Source: Trileptium ribeirensis (Eukaryota; Nematoda; Enoplea; Enoplida; Thoracostomopsidae). From it: a stretch of DNA of 64,000 nt. The position numbers and the translations under genes are program-made. Shown here one piece after another: positions 1-13,200 of this stretch. The notes under the pieces are model-generated. The model made no database searches and had not been told where the DNA came from. It saw only the letters and a list, made by a program, of their open reading frames with translations. Position 1 is the stretch's first letter. Every line of letters begins with the position of its first letter. The stretch spans positions 39,389 through 103,388 of the forward strand of contig JASANE010012807.1 of NCBI GenBank assembly GCA_030248225.1, given 5' to 3'.

Positions 1-2241
1 ACCGAAATTTTGTGGTAGATCAACACTACGTGCGTTATCCGGGAACTTAATACAAGATGTGTAAGGCGATAACTTAATGCAATATCAGAAAAGTTGGTTA
101 TATAGTTTAAAGTCCGGCTTGTTATCATCGTTGGACGAAACCAAACTCTTTGAATTTTCACAATAATTGAAACCGAATTGGTTAATAAGCCTACGTTAGG
201 CGCGTACATGGTTGTTGTTTTGTCGAAATAGCACTCAACCATGCAGAAATTCGCTGTCACAGTGCTGCTATTTGTATTCGTTATTTGGTAGCCACAACAA
301 CTATGATATGCAAACCCTGTTGGCGGACGCGTACATTTGCCAATTTCACATGTTCGTGCGCGTTCGTCAAACAAACATACCGATATAAAACGACATTTTC
401 TTTGGCAAGCCAAATTTAGTGATTCGCTTTAAATGAGCAAAACTCAATGTCCATCGACTTTGACACCCCATGTCAAAACTATTTGTAATTTTGACTTTAT
501 ATTTTACTTCCACATTACTGAATTTTGCGTCTATGTATACTATTTTTGCGTAAATGCTTTAAATTTGAGACATAATGCGCTAAAATTTTATCGCTTCACT
601 CATTGTGACTTTACCAAATAATTAGGCAGAACGGTCAGTTTGTTATGCCCTTTATATAACTCAACAAAACGTATGCTCGCGGTTTCTAAAACCCGACTGA
701 CGCATATTGTATAAAAAGTGACGTGTAATAGATGCTAAAATAGAATATTAGTTAAAATAGCTGATTTTTCAAATAGTTTGTTTCAGATGTTTAAAATTTT
801 TTTTTCAAAATTTGTGATACGGATGGAGTTGGTTTCAATGCTATGCCACAGATCTATTCTAAGCTTAACTGAGCGGTATAGAGTTGATGATAATCAACGC
901 CGCATCTTTAAAGTGGAATAATCATGTAGCGAATGTTCACAGTCCGCAGAACTGTAACGTGGAAGTACGGGGATTCCTGCGGACCTGTGACAATAGGGGG
1001 CTCATAGGGTCAAGTCTGATTGAAAGTTTGGGGGAGGAGGTCAATGGGGGGTGCAAATTTTTTATATATCATATTATATAAATGTATTATATGTATATAT
1101 TTATATATGTGTCGTTTTATGTACATGTCTGCGTGAGTGTTACTGCATTCTATGACTGAAATGGGCAAAAAATTGTAGAATTCGCTGAAAATGCATCTTA
1201 CGGTGGTCCTAGATAAAATATTTTCGGAGTCAAAATCAAAAATTTGAAAGGTCAAACTTTCAGGGAAGGGGAGGTAGTCAAAGGGGATCAGCGGCCGGAC
1301 ATGAGGGGTAAGCCCCACTTCTCTCCTAACCCGGAAGCATCAGTTAACAGGTGTTGCTTTCGTTATACCGAGCTTTACAAATTGTGGGTGGGGATTTGGC
1401 AATTTCAAGTGACACTAGGCAAAAACTTGTGCTCCCGGTTCATCGTGTCTTAGCAAAATTTTTTGTTTAGACTTGATGAAAGCACTCCCAAATGACGTAA
1501 ACTTAAATCAAGGTTTGTACTAAAATTCCGCCCTGAAGCAAAAAATTCACAAATTTTGTCAAAATTTGCTTCAAAATAGCTTTTTCTCTCCACCAAAAAG
1601 GGTTTTAGGAATGTTTCTGACGCGATTTTAACTGGTTTCCTTTTGGCAAAATTGCCCCGGGAAAATCGGGCCCTGTTCAGAACCAGCTCCCGACCTCCTC
1701 CTCCCCGTTCATACCCCTGGCAAAATTTTCAGCGAAAGGAGAGGCCAGTTATATATATATATATCATAAAATTTGTTGAGCCGAGTTCCATAGTGTCTTA
1801 ACAGAGACGATGGCCCTGGCTCATCTGGGTTGAATTTGTGAAATAATGCTTTCACATTTTGAATTAAAACATCCTAGATACTATATAATTTTGCTGTTTT
1901 GTTTGAAATTCATGATGCATTTCGCTTTTAAATATTACCGCGGCAGTTATTTAATTTCATTGGTTTCTTCCTTTTTAGAGTATACCGACTTTATTTGGTG
2001 TGATATAAAGTCAGGTACTGTCGGGCCTCCAAAAACTAACCAGACTGCCATCTTTAGTTTTCATGTGTCGAATTAAATCCCAGTGGACCTCATCTAAAAA
2101 ATTAATTCAGTTTCAGTCAATTTGATTCTAAATGAAAAATAATGTTCCCGCGTTAGTAATTACGTGCACAATTCCTGAAAGTATCTAAGAAGAGAAATAT
2201 TGTCTTAGCACTACGACTGTATCTATCGCTATTTATTATAG
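1..2241. other. Presumed TULP4 intron or upstream sequence, no exon recognised
   Basis: The first recognised TULP4 exon begins near 2242 and lacks the WD40 part of the family, so this stretch is probably intronic. It contains AT-rich simple sequence (1060-1120 and a TA run near 1750) and purine-rich patches around 1020-1060 and 1250-1320 that look like worn repeats. No frame here shows a recognisable domain. Confidence 0.5.
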
Positions 2242-2552
2242 GCAGCAGTGCCACAAATAGTCGTCATGCCGCGGTGCCGTGTTCGGCCACTACCACGTCC
2301 AAGCATAAATCGCCTTGTTTCTCGTTAATCGAATCTCCAACATCAACATCAGCAACTGTTCGCGAAAGTATTGCTACAATTTCCGCTGCTCCTACAAACA
2401 CTGCATCATTTGTTGACATTAATCAAAATATTCCAAGCGCAGAGTTGTGTCGACGCTTAACTGAGCTGTCGTATCGTATAGGCCAATTGGAAAATAGAAT
2501 TGCGTTCGGAAATGAGCTGCTGGATGAAATTAGACGGGATTTGCATCAACGG
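2242..2552 (+). CDS. TULP4: TULP4-like protein, internal exon (hinge before tubby domain)
   Basis: Internal exon of a tubby-like protein 4 homologue; TULP4 proteins are thought to act as adaptors and carry a C-terminal tubby domain. The frame is open through the exon and closes in phase 0 at the donor CGG|GTAAAA, matching the phase of the next exon. The product is a Ser/Thr/Ala-rich linker followed by a probably helical stretch (ELCRRLTELSYRIGQLENRI, about residues 57-76 of the exon). The acceptor is less certain: AG at 2240-2241 is preferred, AG at 2244-2245 is possible. The link to TULP4 comes from phase and from the downstream tubby exons, not from a motif in this exon. The gene starts outside the window. 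Confidence 0.72.
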
Positions 2553-3834
2553 GTAAAATTATTGCTGTCTTTTATGTCTTTGTAGCGTTTTGCGGTTTAC
2601 GTGCAAATTTTGTGGAAAATGTAATTTCAAAGAAGATGTCAGTTTATGTCAGTGGTTCGATGGAACGTCGATTAAATTCTGATAACTAATTTTAAGACCT
2701 ATTTTACTAAATCGAAGGTCAACAGTTGTAATATTTTAGGCAGTGGATTTCATAAATGTTGCTGGTTCGTTTTCAACTTTAAAAATTTTGCTCCCAGTCA
2801 GTTACCGTGGTCTAGACTCGACACTGTAAAGGTGAGAATTCGGTCAGCCCCGTATATGCCGGTGAGTCGCTTCAACCTCAACTACGCATTTAGCCAGGCT
2901 AAGAGGAGGAAATCGTTGGATATGAGGAATGAGTAATGATTGGACATTACACAATAAAGGGAAAAACTAGACCAACTTCATGCATGCTGCTGGTTTATTT
3001 TCTAACTTTTATAAAAAGCATCCGTATTGTTAATTATTGTCATAGTTTGACACTTTTACGGTTAAACTAGGCTTTGTATGTTAAATAATTTTAAATATCT
3101 CAAACTTACAATAAATTTAGGGATTCGAATTTTTGAAATTAGGCGTTTGGCTCGCCTTATTGAAAGATTATAAGACTACAAAACTGAATGAATTTTTAAA
3201 ATTGGGATTTTTCAAAATCATATGCCGTAGACATATTTTTGCATAGGTACAACAGCCTGTGCTATCCTTTGATCAGTCACGTCATCTTTTCAGAGATTGT
3301 GTAATTATTACTTGCACGGTCCCGCCATAACTTGGCAAAAAAAACTAAAATTTTGTCAGTTAAATTGTGAATTTGAATTGATTTTATGAGTTAACATACT
3401 TGTACGACGAGGGAAAACGGAGCGAAATTGTGAAAAGACTATGTCGAAGTTTTAAATTTATGTTCCAGCATTCCGTGAATGAATGTCGCAGAGATGTGTT
3501 TTAGAATAATACGCTAGTAACGTCCTGGTCATTTTCGGCGCGATACATGCTTATGCGACTTTTGTTTTTATTCTTCCAGTGGCCTAAACAACTGAAACAT
3601 TCGAAATGAAAATTTCAGGAATTATAATTTCAGTCCATCGTCGTTTATGTCAATACTACTTGGCGTGTTTGAAAGAATAAGAATACTGTGCAAGTGTTAT
3701 TGTTTGTTTATTTTTTCAGATATCTTAAAAGTCCAATTTGCACGGTAGTGGGGAATATTATTCGCCCAGGGGCTTAGTATTATGATACTGGCATTCTGAT
3801 ATCGGTATCGGCTATTGATATTAATATTGTTTAG
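2553..3834 (+). other. TULP4 intron, 1282 bp
   Basis: Intron between two phase-0 exons, bordered by GTAAAA and TTGTTTAG. The interior is AT-rich and I see no repeat, RNA gene or open coding frame of note in it. Confidence 0.65.
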
Positions 3835-4088
3835 GTTCAAAATATCAAGCGTACGCTTACAAGCCGCGCTCGGTTAGGTAATGGACAAGATGCGACGAGC
3901 GGCAGCGATGTTGTATTTCTTGACGACTCAACCAGTGATTTCCTCACAACTGACTCTGAGTATGATCGTCCAGCTAGGGTCGCCACTGACCCAAACAATA
4001 ATACTCCCAGTGAGACACTGACGGTGCCGGGCGCCGCCTATAAAAGCAGCTCGCGCGTGAGACGAAGCTCCAAAGAACTGCAAAACAG
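3835..4088 (+). CDS. TULP4: TULP4-like protein, acidic/basic linker exon
   Basis: Exon of 254 bp, open in one frame and entered in phase 0 after TTGTTTAG; it leaves in phase 2 at CAAAACAG|GTTAGC. It encodes a basic start, an acidic Ser/Thr-rich segment (DVVFLDDSTSDFLTTDSEYD), then a Ser/Arg-rich end. It has no ATG near its start, which fits an internal exon. The phases fit the exons on both sides and the acidic segment resembles a disordered linker before a tubby domain. Function: spacer upstream of the tubby domain; no catalytic role is suggested. Confidence 0.75.
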
Positions 4089-4913
4089 GTTAGCTTGTTT
4101 GTAAATTTTACTTGATACGGTGACGCTCGCAAGCGCGACGCTGGCCTAGCAACACAACTAGGGACTTGTCTTATCGCCAAGAAAGTGAATTTTATGTGTA
4201 AATAGCGATATAGAGCTTTGCTTTCTTAAAGAAATGACCCAACCACAGTCGAATCGCTCCAATGGTTGAGTATGGCTTATTTGATGTTTTTGGGGATCGC
4301 AAGGGCCCATTTGAAAGCCCATTTCGACACAATTCTCAATCATACGGCAACAATGCGCTCCACATAGCTTTATAGAACTAAACATTCTGAACGAACTGAG
4401 CCCAACTGAACCTAGTTTGCCCGTGCTTAACCAGATATGAGTCATAACGTGTTTTGTGGCGCCCCCAGTGACCCTTTCGGACCGCCAATAGAGGGGGAAG
4501 AGTGGGAATTCGTTTTCCAACTACAGGATACACAGAATTTTCAAGCATACGAATGAGCTATCGCGCGACCTGATCTGCCAGTCAACAGTTGAGTTACGCG
4601 TGTCCCATCAAAAACCCACAAATAAATGGTTATGAATTGCACAGTCCTGACCAACGATAATCTTCGATGACACTCAGAATTCAATAAACTTGTCACAATA
4701 GTTTATAGCGGTAGCGTGTTTTAAATATTAATTTGCCACAAAAACAGTTACGTAAAGAGTTCTGGGAAATTTAAGAATATTTTATTATTAGTTGTATTAC
4801 ATTTATAGAATAAATTCTAACGCTGCTTACGCTAACGTATTTAGTTGTTTTTGCGATTCACTAAATTGTGGTACTTTATAATTTTACGCTTTTATTTCAT
4901 AATGCTATTTTAG
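4089..4913 (+). other. TULP4 intron, 825 bp
   Basis: Intron from GTTAGC to TATTTTAG. The sequence is unique-looking and moderately AT-rich. Open frames on the opposite strand here (3974-4520) show no recognisable domain and are taken as chance. Confidence 0.65.
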
Positions 4914-5121
4914 TTGTTGGGCGAATACTGTTACTGTATCTAGCAACAGTAATCGTATGTCTGTATCTTCACAGCAACATCAGCATCAGCCTGTAATACT
5001 AAATCTTCATAACAAAGCTCCACTTTGGAACGACGCGTCACAAGTGTATCAGCTGGATTTCGGCGGTCGTGTGACTCAGGAATCGGCCAAAAATTTTCAA
5101 ATTGAACATCAGGCTAAGCAG
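4914..5121 (+). CDS. TULP4: TULP4-like protein, tubby C-terminal domain, first part seen
   Basis: Exon of 208 bp; its first base completes a codon split after the previous exon (phase 2) and it ends in phase 0 at AAGCAG|GTAATG. After a Ser/Gln/His-rich lead it encodes a classic tubby segment: LHNKAPLWN, then [18 protein letters not shown]. In known tubby proteins this part forms strands of the barrel around the central helix. The [15 protein letters not shown] form is typical of TULP4 rather than TUB or TULP1-3, which usually have HGRVTQASVKNFQI. The intron cuts just before the conserved VMQFGR. Confidence is high because motif, splice sites and phases agree. Confidence 0.93.
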
Positions 5122-5825
5122 GTAATGCCAGCTGTGTTTCACTATTACAATATCGCGTGGCATTGTGTTAGGTACTATTGTTCGATTATTTGATTTAAAA
5201 CTTCTATATAGAAGGACATATGAAATTAATGATAAAGATATAAACGAAACATTTTACGCAATATTTACATATTTGCTTTTCTGTGTGATAAACAGATACG
5301 TTTCAGCTAGTCCGTTAAGTGCATAGCTCAACCATTATGCAGCGTATCTTTCCAAATTTGGTATTGGTGGAAGTTTAATGTAACGTAGTTGTAATATTCA
5401 GAAAGTTAATACTATTACCACGTCATTTTACGCTACACTGCTGATAATTCTGCCATATATATATAAAGTTTTGTATTCTCCGAGACTGAACCGCTGTCGA
5501 CAGGCATCTTATCGATGCAATGGAGAGCTAGTCTTCTACAGATGCTGACAGAGCTTGCAACTGGCTCTAAACAGTGGTGTTCGCGAATAAGTCGATTCTG
5601 GGAACCAAGCTAGTGTACGGTGTTCGTGTAATATGTTTGTGCTTTATGTGATACGCGATCATTTCGATGAAAACGATAGTGGTATAACGAGGGTAACATG
5701 ATTTTTGTAGTTTAGCTTTGCGAGGAAAATATGATAGAGATAGTAATTGAAACGGCTCAATTCAGTTTTGTCAAATAGCGTTTAGGGGCGAAAAATTCTT
5801 TTTTTAACGTATGTAGCGCAAATAG

Positions 5826-8072
5826 TCAGAACATGGTGGAGATTGTGTGTTGCAGGGGTGAAATCTTTTAAATTCCGTCTGTGTGTGTGATTGGACATAA
5901 CTCGGAACAAGTTAACCGATTTTCATGACATTGGGGTGATTCTAACCGACATAGTCGATACATACCGGAGCGTTTTTTGATTTGGGTCTGGTTCCGGGGT
6001 CAGGGGTCAAAATGTGGGTTTTTTTGTCCCTATTTTAGTACCCTTCACGGAAGCAAGGTTATTTTTATCTTAACTTTCGAATTTTTTCTCTGGTTGGTTT
6101 TATATCATAGTAAAACGACAAATGCCGGTGCCTCTTTTTTGTTTTTCGATTAAGGCTCCAGTTCTGGATTTATGGGAATTGGAGCACGGGGGTGTGGCGC
6201 CGCTGTGGTTCCTAGACCCAAAATTTGAAAATTTGTTCTGACGACGTCTCGGACGGCTAATAAGTTTCACCTGGAGGTTTTCGACATGGAAAAGTCAGTG
6301 CCGGGGCTGGTTTTTCTCTGTGACCCATGGTTCTGTGCGTAAGGAGGTATGACACCCCATGGTTCGGGGTCAGCGGTCAAAAAGGTTTTTACCACCTTTT
6401 AGTACCCTTCACTGAAGTAAGGTTATTTTTATCATAACTTTCGAATTTTTTCTCCGGTTGGTTTTATTTCATAGTAAAATCGTAAATACCGATGCTTCTT
6501 GATTGGTTTTCGATTAAGGCTCTGTTTCTGGATTTATGGGGTTTGAATTACGGCAATATGGCACCCCAGTGGTTCCTCGACCAAAAAATTTGAAAATTTG
6601 TTCTGACGTCCTGGGTGGCTGAAAAGATTGACTTGGGGATTTTAGGGCATGGGAAACTCATTGCCGGTGCTGGTTTTGCTCTATGACACAATTATGGTCC
6701 CATTGGTACGGGACGGGGGTATGATGCCAGCAAGGTTCGGGGTCAGACAACAAAATACAGGTTTTTTGCCACATTTTAGCACCCTTCACGGAAGCAAGGT
6801 TATTTTTATCTTAACTTTCGAATTGTTTTCTCTGGTTCGTTTTATTTCATAGTAAGATCATAAATGCCGATGCTTCTTTATTGGTTTTCATTTAAGGCTC
6901 CGTTTCTGGATTTATGGGGTATGAAGTACGAGAAATGGCGCCCCAGTGGTTCCTCGACCCAAAATTTGTTCTGACGTCTTGGGCGGCTGATAAATTTCAC
7001 CTGGGGATTTCAGGCATAGTAAACTCATTGCCGGTGTTGGTTTTGCTCTGTGACCCATGGTTCCATAGGTACGGGGGTATGGCGCCCTCAAGGTTCGGGA
7101 TTAGAGAGCAAAATAAAGACTTTTTACCACATTTTAATACCCTTCACGGAAGCAAGGTTATTTTATCTTAACATTCGATTTTTTTCTCTAATTGGTTTTA
7201 TTTTACAGTGAAATAATGAAAGCCGATGTCTCTTCTTTGTTTTTCGATTAAGGCTCCGTTTCTGGATTTATGGGGTTTGAAGTACGATAATATGGTGCCC
7301 CAGTGGTTCCTCGACCCAAAATTTGTTCTGACGTCTTGGGCGGCTGATAAATTTCACCTGATGATTTCAGGCATAGTAAACTCATTGCCGGTGTTGGTTT
7401 TGCTCTGTGACCCATGGTTCCATAGGTACGGGGGTATGGCGCCCTCAAGGTTCGGGATTAGAGAGCAAAATAAAGACTTTTTACCACATTTTAATACCCT
7501 TCACGAAAGCAAGGTTATTATTATCTTAATTTTCGATTTTTTTCTGTAATTGGTTTTATTTTACAGTAAAATAATAAATGCCGATGCCTCTTTTTTGTTT
7601 TTCGATTACGGCTCTGTTTCTGGATTTATAGGGTTTGAAGTACGAGAATATGGCGCCCTCGTGGTTCCTCGACCCAAAATTCGAAAATTTGTTCTGATGT
7701 CCTGAACGCCTGAAAAGTTTTACTTGGGGGTTTTCTGGCATGGGAAACTCATTGTCGGTGCAGATTTTACTGTGCGACCCATGGTTCCATGGGTACGGGG
7801 GTATGGCGCCCTCATAATTCATCGACCCAAAATTACCAAATTTATTGTGACTTTCTGGGAGGCTGGCTGATGGCTTGCACTGGGGGGTTTTCGAGCATGG
7901 GAAACTTATTGCCGGTGTTAGTTTTGTACTAACTTGTGCGATATTGTGTGATGTCCACATATAGCATATGGACGTATGCTATCGAGAGCTGATTGGCTGT
8001 GCACGGAAAATGCGTAAGTGTACCTATGCTTCACTACGTTCTGCAATCTCGATAGAGTTACTAGTTAGTAAA
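5826..8072 (+). mobile_element. Non-autonomous repeat element, copy 1, with internal tandem units
   Basis: Starts near GGAGATTGTG (5837) and ends near TTACTAGTT (8072). It shares its left part, internal repeat and right ~130 bp with the copy at 19.3-20.4 kb, in the same orientation. Homology between the two copies stops right after ACTAGTT, and the element has no obvious coding capacity. A right end in CTAG followed by T plus internal tandem repeats recalls non-autonomous Helitron/Helentron elements. A 9-bp inverted pair, CTATCGAGA and TCTCGATAG, lies in the last 100 bp of this copy only. Assignment to Helitrons is an inference; the repeat relationship is directly visible. Confidence 0.6.
6041..7960 (+). 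repeat. Tandem array of ~360-bp units inside the element
   Basis: The anchor CCCTTCACGGAAGCAAGG recurs near 6041, 6404, 6782, 7140 and 7498 (with small changes), giving units of about 360 bp. Each unit carries the landmarks TTTTTCGATTAAGGCTC, TTCCTCGACCCAAAATT and GGGAAACTCATTGCCGG (exact or nearly so). Units 3 and 4 are nearly identical over long runs, suggesting recent unequal exchange. Open frames of 60-134 codons in the array are by-products of the repeat. Confidence 0.88.
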
Positions 8073-9999
8073 CTAGACACAATATTATTACCACATTGCA
8101 CACATAGCTTTATTATACCTTGTCCGAATGATTACTTGATCTACAACTGAGTGAAACTGACACCAATTAATCACTTTGTGTAAGTTTGGGCATGATTCTT
8201 CTCTTTTTTAGTTGCAAAGTTTCTCCACGACGTCCGATCAAAGGAAAATACCTCGAAAAAAGTCAAACCATCAAAATTCCGACAGAGTTACTTGCTGATT
8301 AGAGCTCAGCGATGATCTTAATTTAGTGTTATTAAATCCCGTAAATGAACAACTGGTTTTACAGTTTTAATCTAGCAGTTTGTATGTCGTTACTCCTGCG
8401 GGAAGCAGTATTCCCAACTACCATAGGTAACCGGTCCTACATTTAATTAGTCCCAATTACCGTACTAGTATTAGTAGTTGGGCATTAAAAAATGTAATTG
8501 AAGCAGAGCAAACGAAGCGAGTGGAATTTGCACTGATGGCGCCAGAGGGAAATCGTAAAAATAGCATTTTATGTCTGTTTCTATCATACATAACTTAATT
8601 TCGGATGGACGGATTTCACAGTTTTTTTGATAGCAAAAATCAGGATGCTGTTTCGTCTAACTGAACAGAACATCTACGAACCCATCTTCTTTTTTGTAGG
8701 ACCACTCTCTGGGCCGCTGTGGGCACGAATATGGTTCGCCGACCCTTTGCCAGAAATAGTGATATTTAATTTTTGGCACAGCACGATTATCCTATGCTTT
8801 TTGATTGGGTTTCGGGTTAACGATCCCGGTTTCCAGAAAATAGTCGGTCTTCATTAGTTTGGTACATGGCATCAAAAATAGTCAATATAAAGGTTTTTTA
8901 GTATGCTAATCAATGATTTGCTTATATAGAGTCCTGCGTCCCTATTTCATACCTCTCCATGGGTTATCAATTTAGGCTTAGGGAACCCGATTTTCAGAAC
9001 ATAATCTGACATCAGTTGTTTAGTTACGTATTGCGTACAAGCCACCACGATTAGTCTATGTAAGTTCTCCGGTAGCCTGAATACGATGGTTGGGTTATCT
9101 AGAGATCAGCACAAATACTTGATGTGTTGTCACTTGCTTTCGGTGGGTTTAGGGTCTATAAGTTTTTATGATTTTCAATTAATTCAGGTTTCACGAGATT
9201 TAATGTGGTATATACATCAAGAGCACAGTCTGGTACAGGTGATTAATAATGATAACTTATAAATTAAACCACATTCGCTCCGTGTCACTCTCGCTGGCTA
9301 GTTACTAGTTACCATAAATCCGGTGACACTCATAACTCAAAAACGGCTGTTCGGATCTATGTCGGCGTGGGCTCAAAATGTTTGCCCTAACAGAAACTGT
9401 TGCCGTAGATACGTGCCTCCACATCTTGACCTATTATCACTAAAAAACCGTATTTTCACCGCTTTACGTTATAAAACTTCTAAATTTGCTAATTTTAATT
9501 TCATCGTCTGTAACTCCTGTATAAATTCAATTGTGGATTTCACACGAAGAGGTATAAAAACTTTTACTGCTATTTACCTTGTTGACAAACGCTGACCGAG
9601 CAACCCATATTTTCAGTCCTAATTTCGGATTCTGTGGGTCTCATCAAGTACTTGTTTCTTACATGTAGGCATAAAAATTTATTTGGTTACACGTTTTGAC
9701 TGCCGTCTTTTCGAGACACTACAGCTTTAGGCAATTAATTAATTAATAAAAAAGTAATTTAATAATTTTCAAGGAATATCTACGGTAGGCGGGATTTCTC
9801 CACTCGTGGCGCTCATTGAAAAGGTTCAATTTTCTCACCAAAATGGTCAAGTTTTGGTATTTAGCAGTTTAGTTATATAATGGAAGTACAGTTCTTCGAG
9901 ATCGCTGAATATAATGAATTTATGTGTTTTTTATTTATTATGCTAGTATGCCATAAATAATTTATACAATATTATACCTGTCACCAATTTCATTTTCAG

Positions 10000-10116
10000 G
10001 TAATGCAGTTCGGTCGAATCGAAGGCAATTCGTATACGCTCGATTTTCAAGCTCCGTTCACAGCTGTCCAAGCGTTTGCTGTTGCACTTGCCAATATTAC
10101 ACAACGACTTAAATAA
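10000..10116 (+). CDS. TULP4: TULP4-like protein, terminal exon of tubby domain
   Basis: Last coding exon: 38 codons plus a TAA stop (10114-10116), entered in phase 0 after CATTTTCAG. It encodes the very conserved tubby C-terminus, starting VMQFGRIEGNSYTLDF and ending VQAFAVALANITQRLK at the stop codon. In this family the final hydrophobic helix runs through the centre of the barrel and the protein ends within a few residues of it, so this is a complete C-terminus. The ending ANITQRLK is the TULP4 form. Together with the other exons about 264 residues of the protein are encoded in the window. Confidence 0.95.
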   Translation, partial: VMQFGRIEGNSYTLDFQAPFTAVQAFAVALANITQRLK

Positions 10117-10242
10117 CAAATAGATTCGCTGATCCATATTTCTGTGACGGGAAGTTACTTTATTATGCAAAAAACATGTCGGATAGCCTAAAATGTTTGT
10201 ACCACGTGCAGTACAATTTTTTTTTTCGTCTACCAAAAGCAA

Positions 10243-10248
10243 AATAAA
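10243..10248 (+). promoter_or_regulatory. Candidate polyadenylation signal of TULP4
   Basis: AATAAA lies 127 bp after the TAA stop of the terminal tubby exon, on the same strand, in AT-rich sequence. This is a plausible first 3' end; use of a later signal cannot be excluded. Confidence 0.5.
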
Positions 10249-13200
10249 TTCAAGATAGTAGTAATGTTTTGTCGTAGTGGATTATTGAATATTAGTGTTG
10301 AAAGACCCAGCACAGCATTGCAACTCTAGAACAGTTGGTTAGCTGCCGATATTTATACAACGTTCAGAGTGCGGTTAGAGCCCCCACTTTCTAAATCCCC
10401 CAATGTTCGTCTCCCACTCAGTCGAAACCCCAATGTTGAACTAAATCCATGATTTTTTGCTGGCGGCAAGTTTATGTTTTTTTGTATGCTAACTGGTTTT
10501 AAACATCGCTTATTGCTGTTTGTAAATCTAAAACACTGTTTTACAGCCGGACACTATTTGTACGACTGTTAAAAGTACCCTAACATGTTAAAATGTAGTA
10601 TAGAACAAGACTTTGTTACTCTCGGTTTGAAATTTCCCCGGAGAATGGATATGCCCAGCCCAGTTTGAAATTTTCTTCGAGAATGGCCATGTCCCCGGTT
10701 TTTGGAAGGCTGTAGACTTGCCAGTTAAGTAGTTTTGTGAAAATTTTAGCCACGTTTAGAACCAGAAATTCATAACGAAAGACAGAACTGACTTGATTTC
10801 TGATTAAAAATTAAATACACACATTACATTAAAATCTTGTATGTCCGTTGTAATTTTATATTTGAACAGTGGTTAAGGAAAATACATTATTTTCGGGGAC
10901 CATCAGGTGATGTGTGATTGATGTTATGTATATGGTTTCATTTCTAATCGGGAATATTTACGTTATTGCTAAATTGCTGTATTAAACCGAAACCTCTATC
11001 ATTCGAAAAATATTGAGCTACATTTAGTAGACATTTGTTTTAAAACGAACGAACGAAATTAACCGAAGGAATTACTTAAATTTCACTGTGTTTGCGCTCG
11101 TTTAGAATTAATTTACCATAGATTTATGCAAACATTAATTTGGCATATAACCATCTATTACGCTTTATCAATAATTGTTGTTGATTGCTAACTCAGCTGA
11201 TAGTGTTGAATGATGTGTTTTAAAATGGCTACCGACACAGGCCATCATTCAAGGTTATGTTTATAAGGGTTTACAAACAACTAAATAATGATATCCTATT
11301 TGTTGTTATAAGATAAATAATGCGGCTGGCTGGTAACAATATACTTACCTATTGCCACTTTGTCATTCATACACAAAATATAGTGCGGCACTTTTTTAGT
11401 CCAGGAGCGATTTGATGAGTATTTCTATTTTTACAAATGCTTTCACTTATACTTTTTACAACTGGATTGAGTTAAATTCGAATTTTCATGCTACCGGAAA
11501 ACTGCTGAAAACTGGGTGCGTAAAGCGGAAGCATTGTTGGCGACACAAAATGTTTTAGCGGAGCATCTAGCTATTAATTTGTATTTAGTCTTTGAGCAAT
11601 ATTAATTCAATGCTGTATGGTAAATAATCATCGCCTTGCCAGCGTGGTTTGCCGTGTTATTTAAGGTTTTTATGGGTGATGCATAATATGAAAGCCTGTT
11701 TTTTTATTATGGACCAGCTATGGGACACTTTTTGTTTTTCCAAATTATCTGAGCTTAATAATGATAGTTTTATCGGCATGAGCAACAGCAGTTTAATAAT
11801 ACTTCATCACTATGGTCAGTGTAAACTTGGGGGGCGTAACTTGAATGTAAATCATGGCGTCCTCTATATTCTAAACCTAAGCCTTAGTCTTTAATCCAAA
11901 CTTACTTCTTGATACGGTCTTTAAACAATTGGACATGCCATCACGAACGCTTGCACTAAAACCTGTGCCTTTTTCTATTAACGTTATAAAACCTATTCCT
12001 CTTCAGAGCTGCTTCGGTCACAGTTTTAATGTCCAGCATTCGATTCAACCATAAGTAAGCGATATCTTAAAAACTAAATCACCCAGCATTTATATATTGT
12101 ATTTAACGGTTTCAGTACGTTATGCTTACATAAATATTCTTGGTATGGTTAACGTTATGATACCGACGATATACCAGAACTGCTGCTATAACACGTGGAC
12201 ACAATTATTATTGTTTATTTATTTGAAAGCGGTTCGGGTTCTTAGTGTAATATAATATACTGCTTATAGCTAGTTATAATAAATTACCATACTGCTAAGG
12301 TGTAATATTTAGCGAATTTTAAATATTTACGACTGTGAGCATTGTACATATAATATTATGTATATATTTCTGTCGTAAAGCATGATACGGTGTTTGCACA
12401 TTACTTTATGGCACCAAATCAATCCCCAGACGGAGTTAGATGTTCTTGTCATTCACAGGTTTGAAAATGCACAGTTAGCTCAAGCATGAGGATAACGGCT
12501 TGAGAACGAACGAGTCTCTTCGGCGAAACATGCATAGGTATCATACCTAAATGCATCATGTTCAAGCATTTGCGAAAATTCTCTTATCCGAATCTGTATC
12601 TTCAACACGGGGACTGATTTTAATTCTAGCTGCGACGTAATTTTTGGAGTATAAACTCTGTATTGACATAAAGTAGAGGTTAGCAACATACATGCTCAGA
12701 GGGATTATCCCCCAGACGCGCCGGACCCGCTCCTTCCCTCTGGGGCCATACCGACGCCCTAGAGAGCTATCTTAACATACTCTGAGGCTATGCACCCGAC
12801 ACCTCTCTCCCCGCGCCTAATGCGCGCCGAAAATTCGGTAAAAACTGGGGGAAAATTGGAAAAATTAAGAAAAATCTTGTTTCCCCAGAAATTTCGAAAA
12901 TTTATGCCCGGCGAACGGCTCGTATTCTCCCCCCTCCACAAGCACCCGCTATCCCTCTGTGTATATAGTTGCTTTTAAAGTATTTAAGAACCGAACTCTA
13001 TTTAAGGTGTTATCTCTTCTTGGTGTTCGTTGATTATTGCAGTATACATCGGTTGTTATATGTTCATTGCTGGAAAAGAGCTGTTAAGTCGTCGATCACA
13101 GCTTTTCCAAACACGCTAGTCTCGGCTTTTCAGGCGTAACCTAGATCAGAACCGACTCTGGAGCCTAAATTCTCACCTCTATTAACGCAGAGATCAAATA

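Larger units (their letters stand above)
5122..9999 (+). other. TULP4 last intron, 4878 bp, holds a repeat element
   Basis: Intron between the two tubby exons. It contains the repeat element at 5.83-8.07 kb. The rest (5122-5825 and 8075-9999) is AT-rich with no recognised gene. The ten bases CAGGTAATGC occur across both splice junctions (5119-5128 and 9997-10006), so the first intron bases match the first bases of the next exon. Confidence 0.85.
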
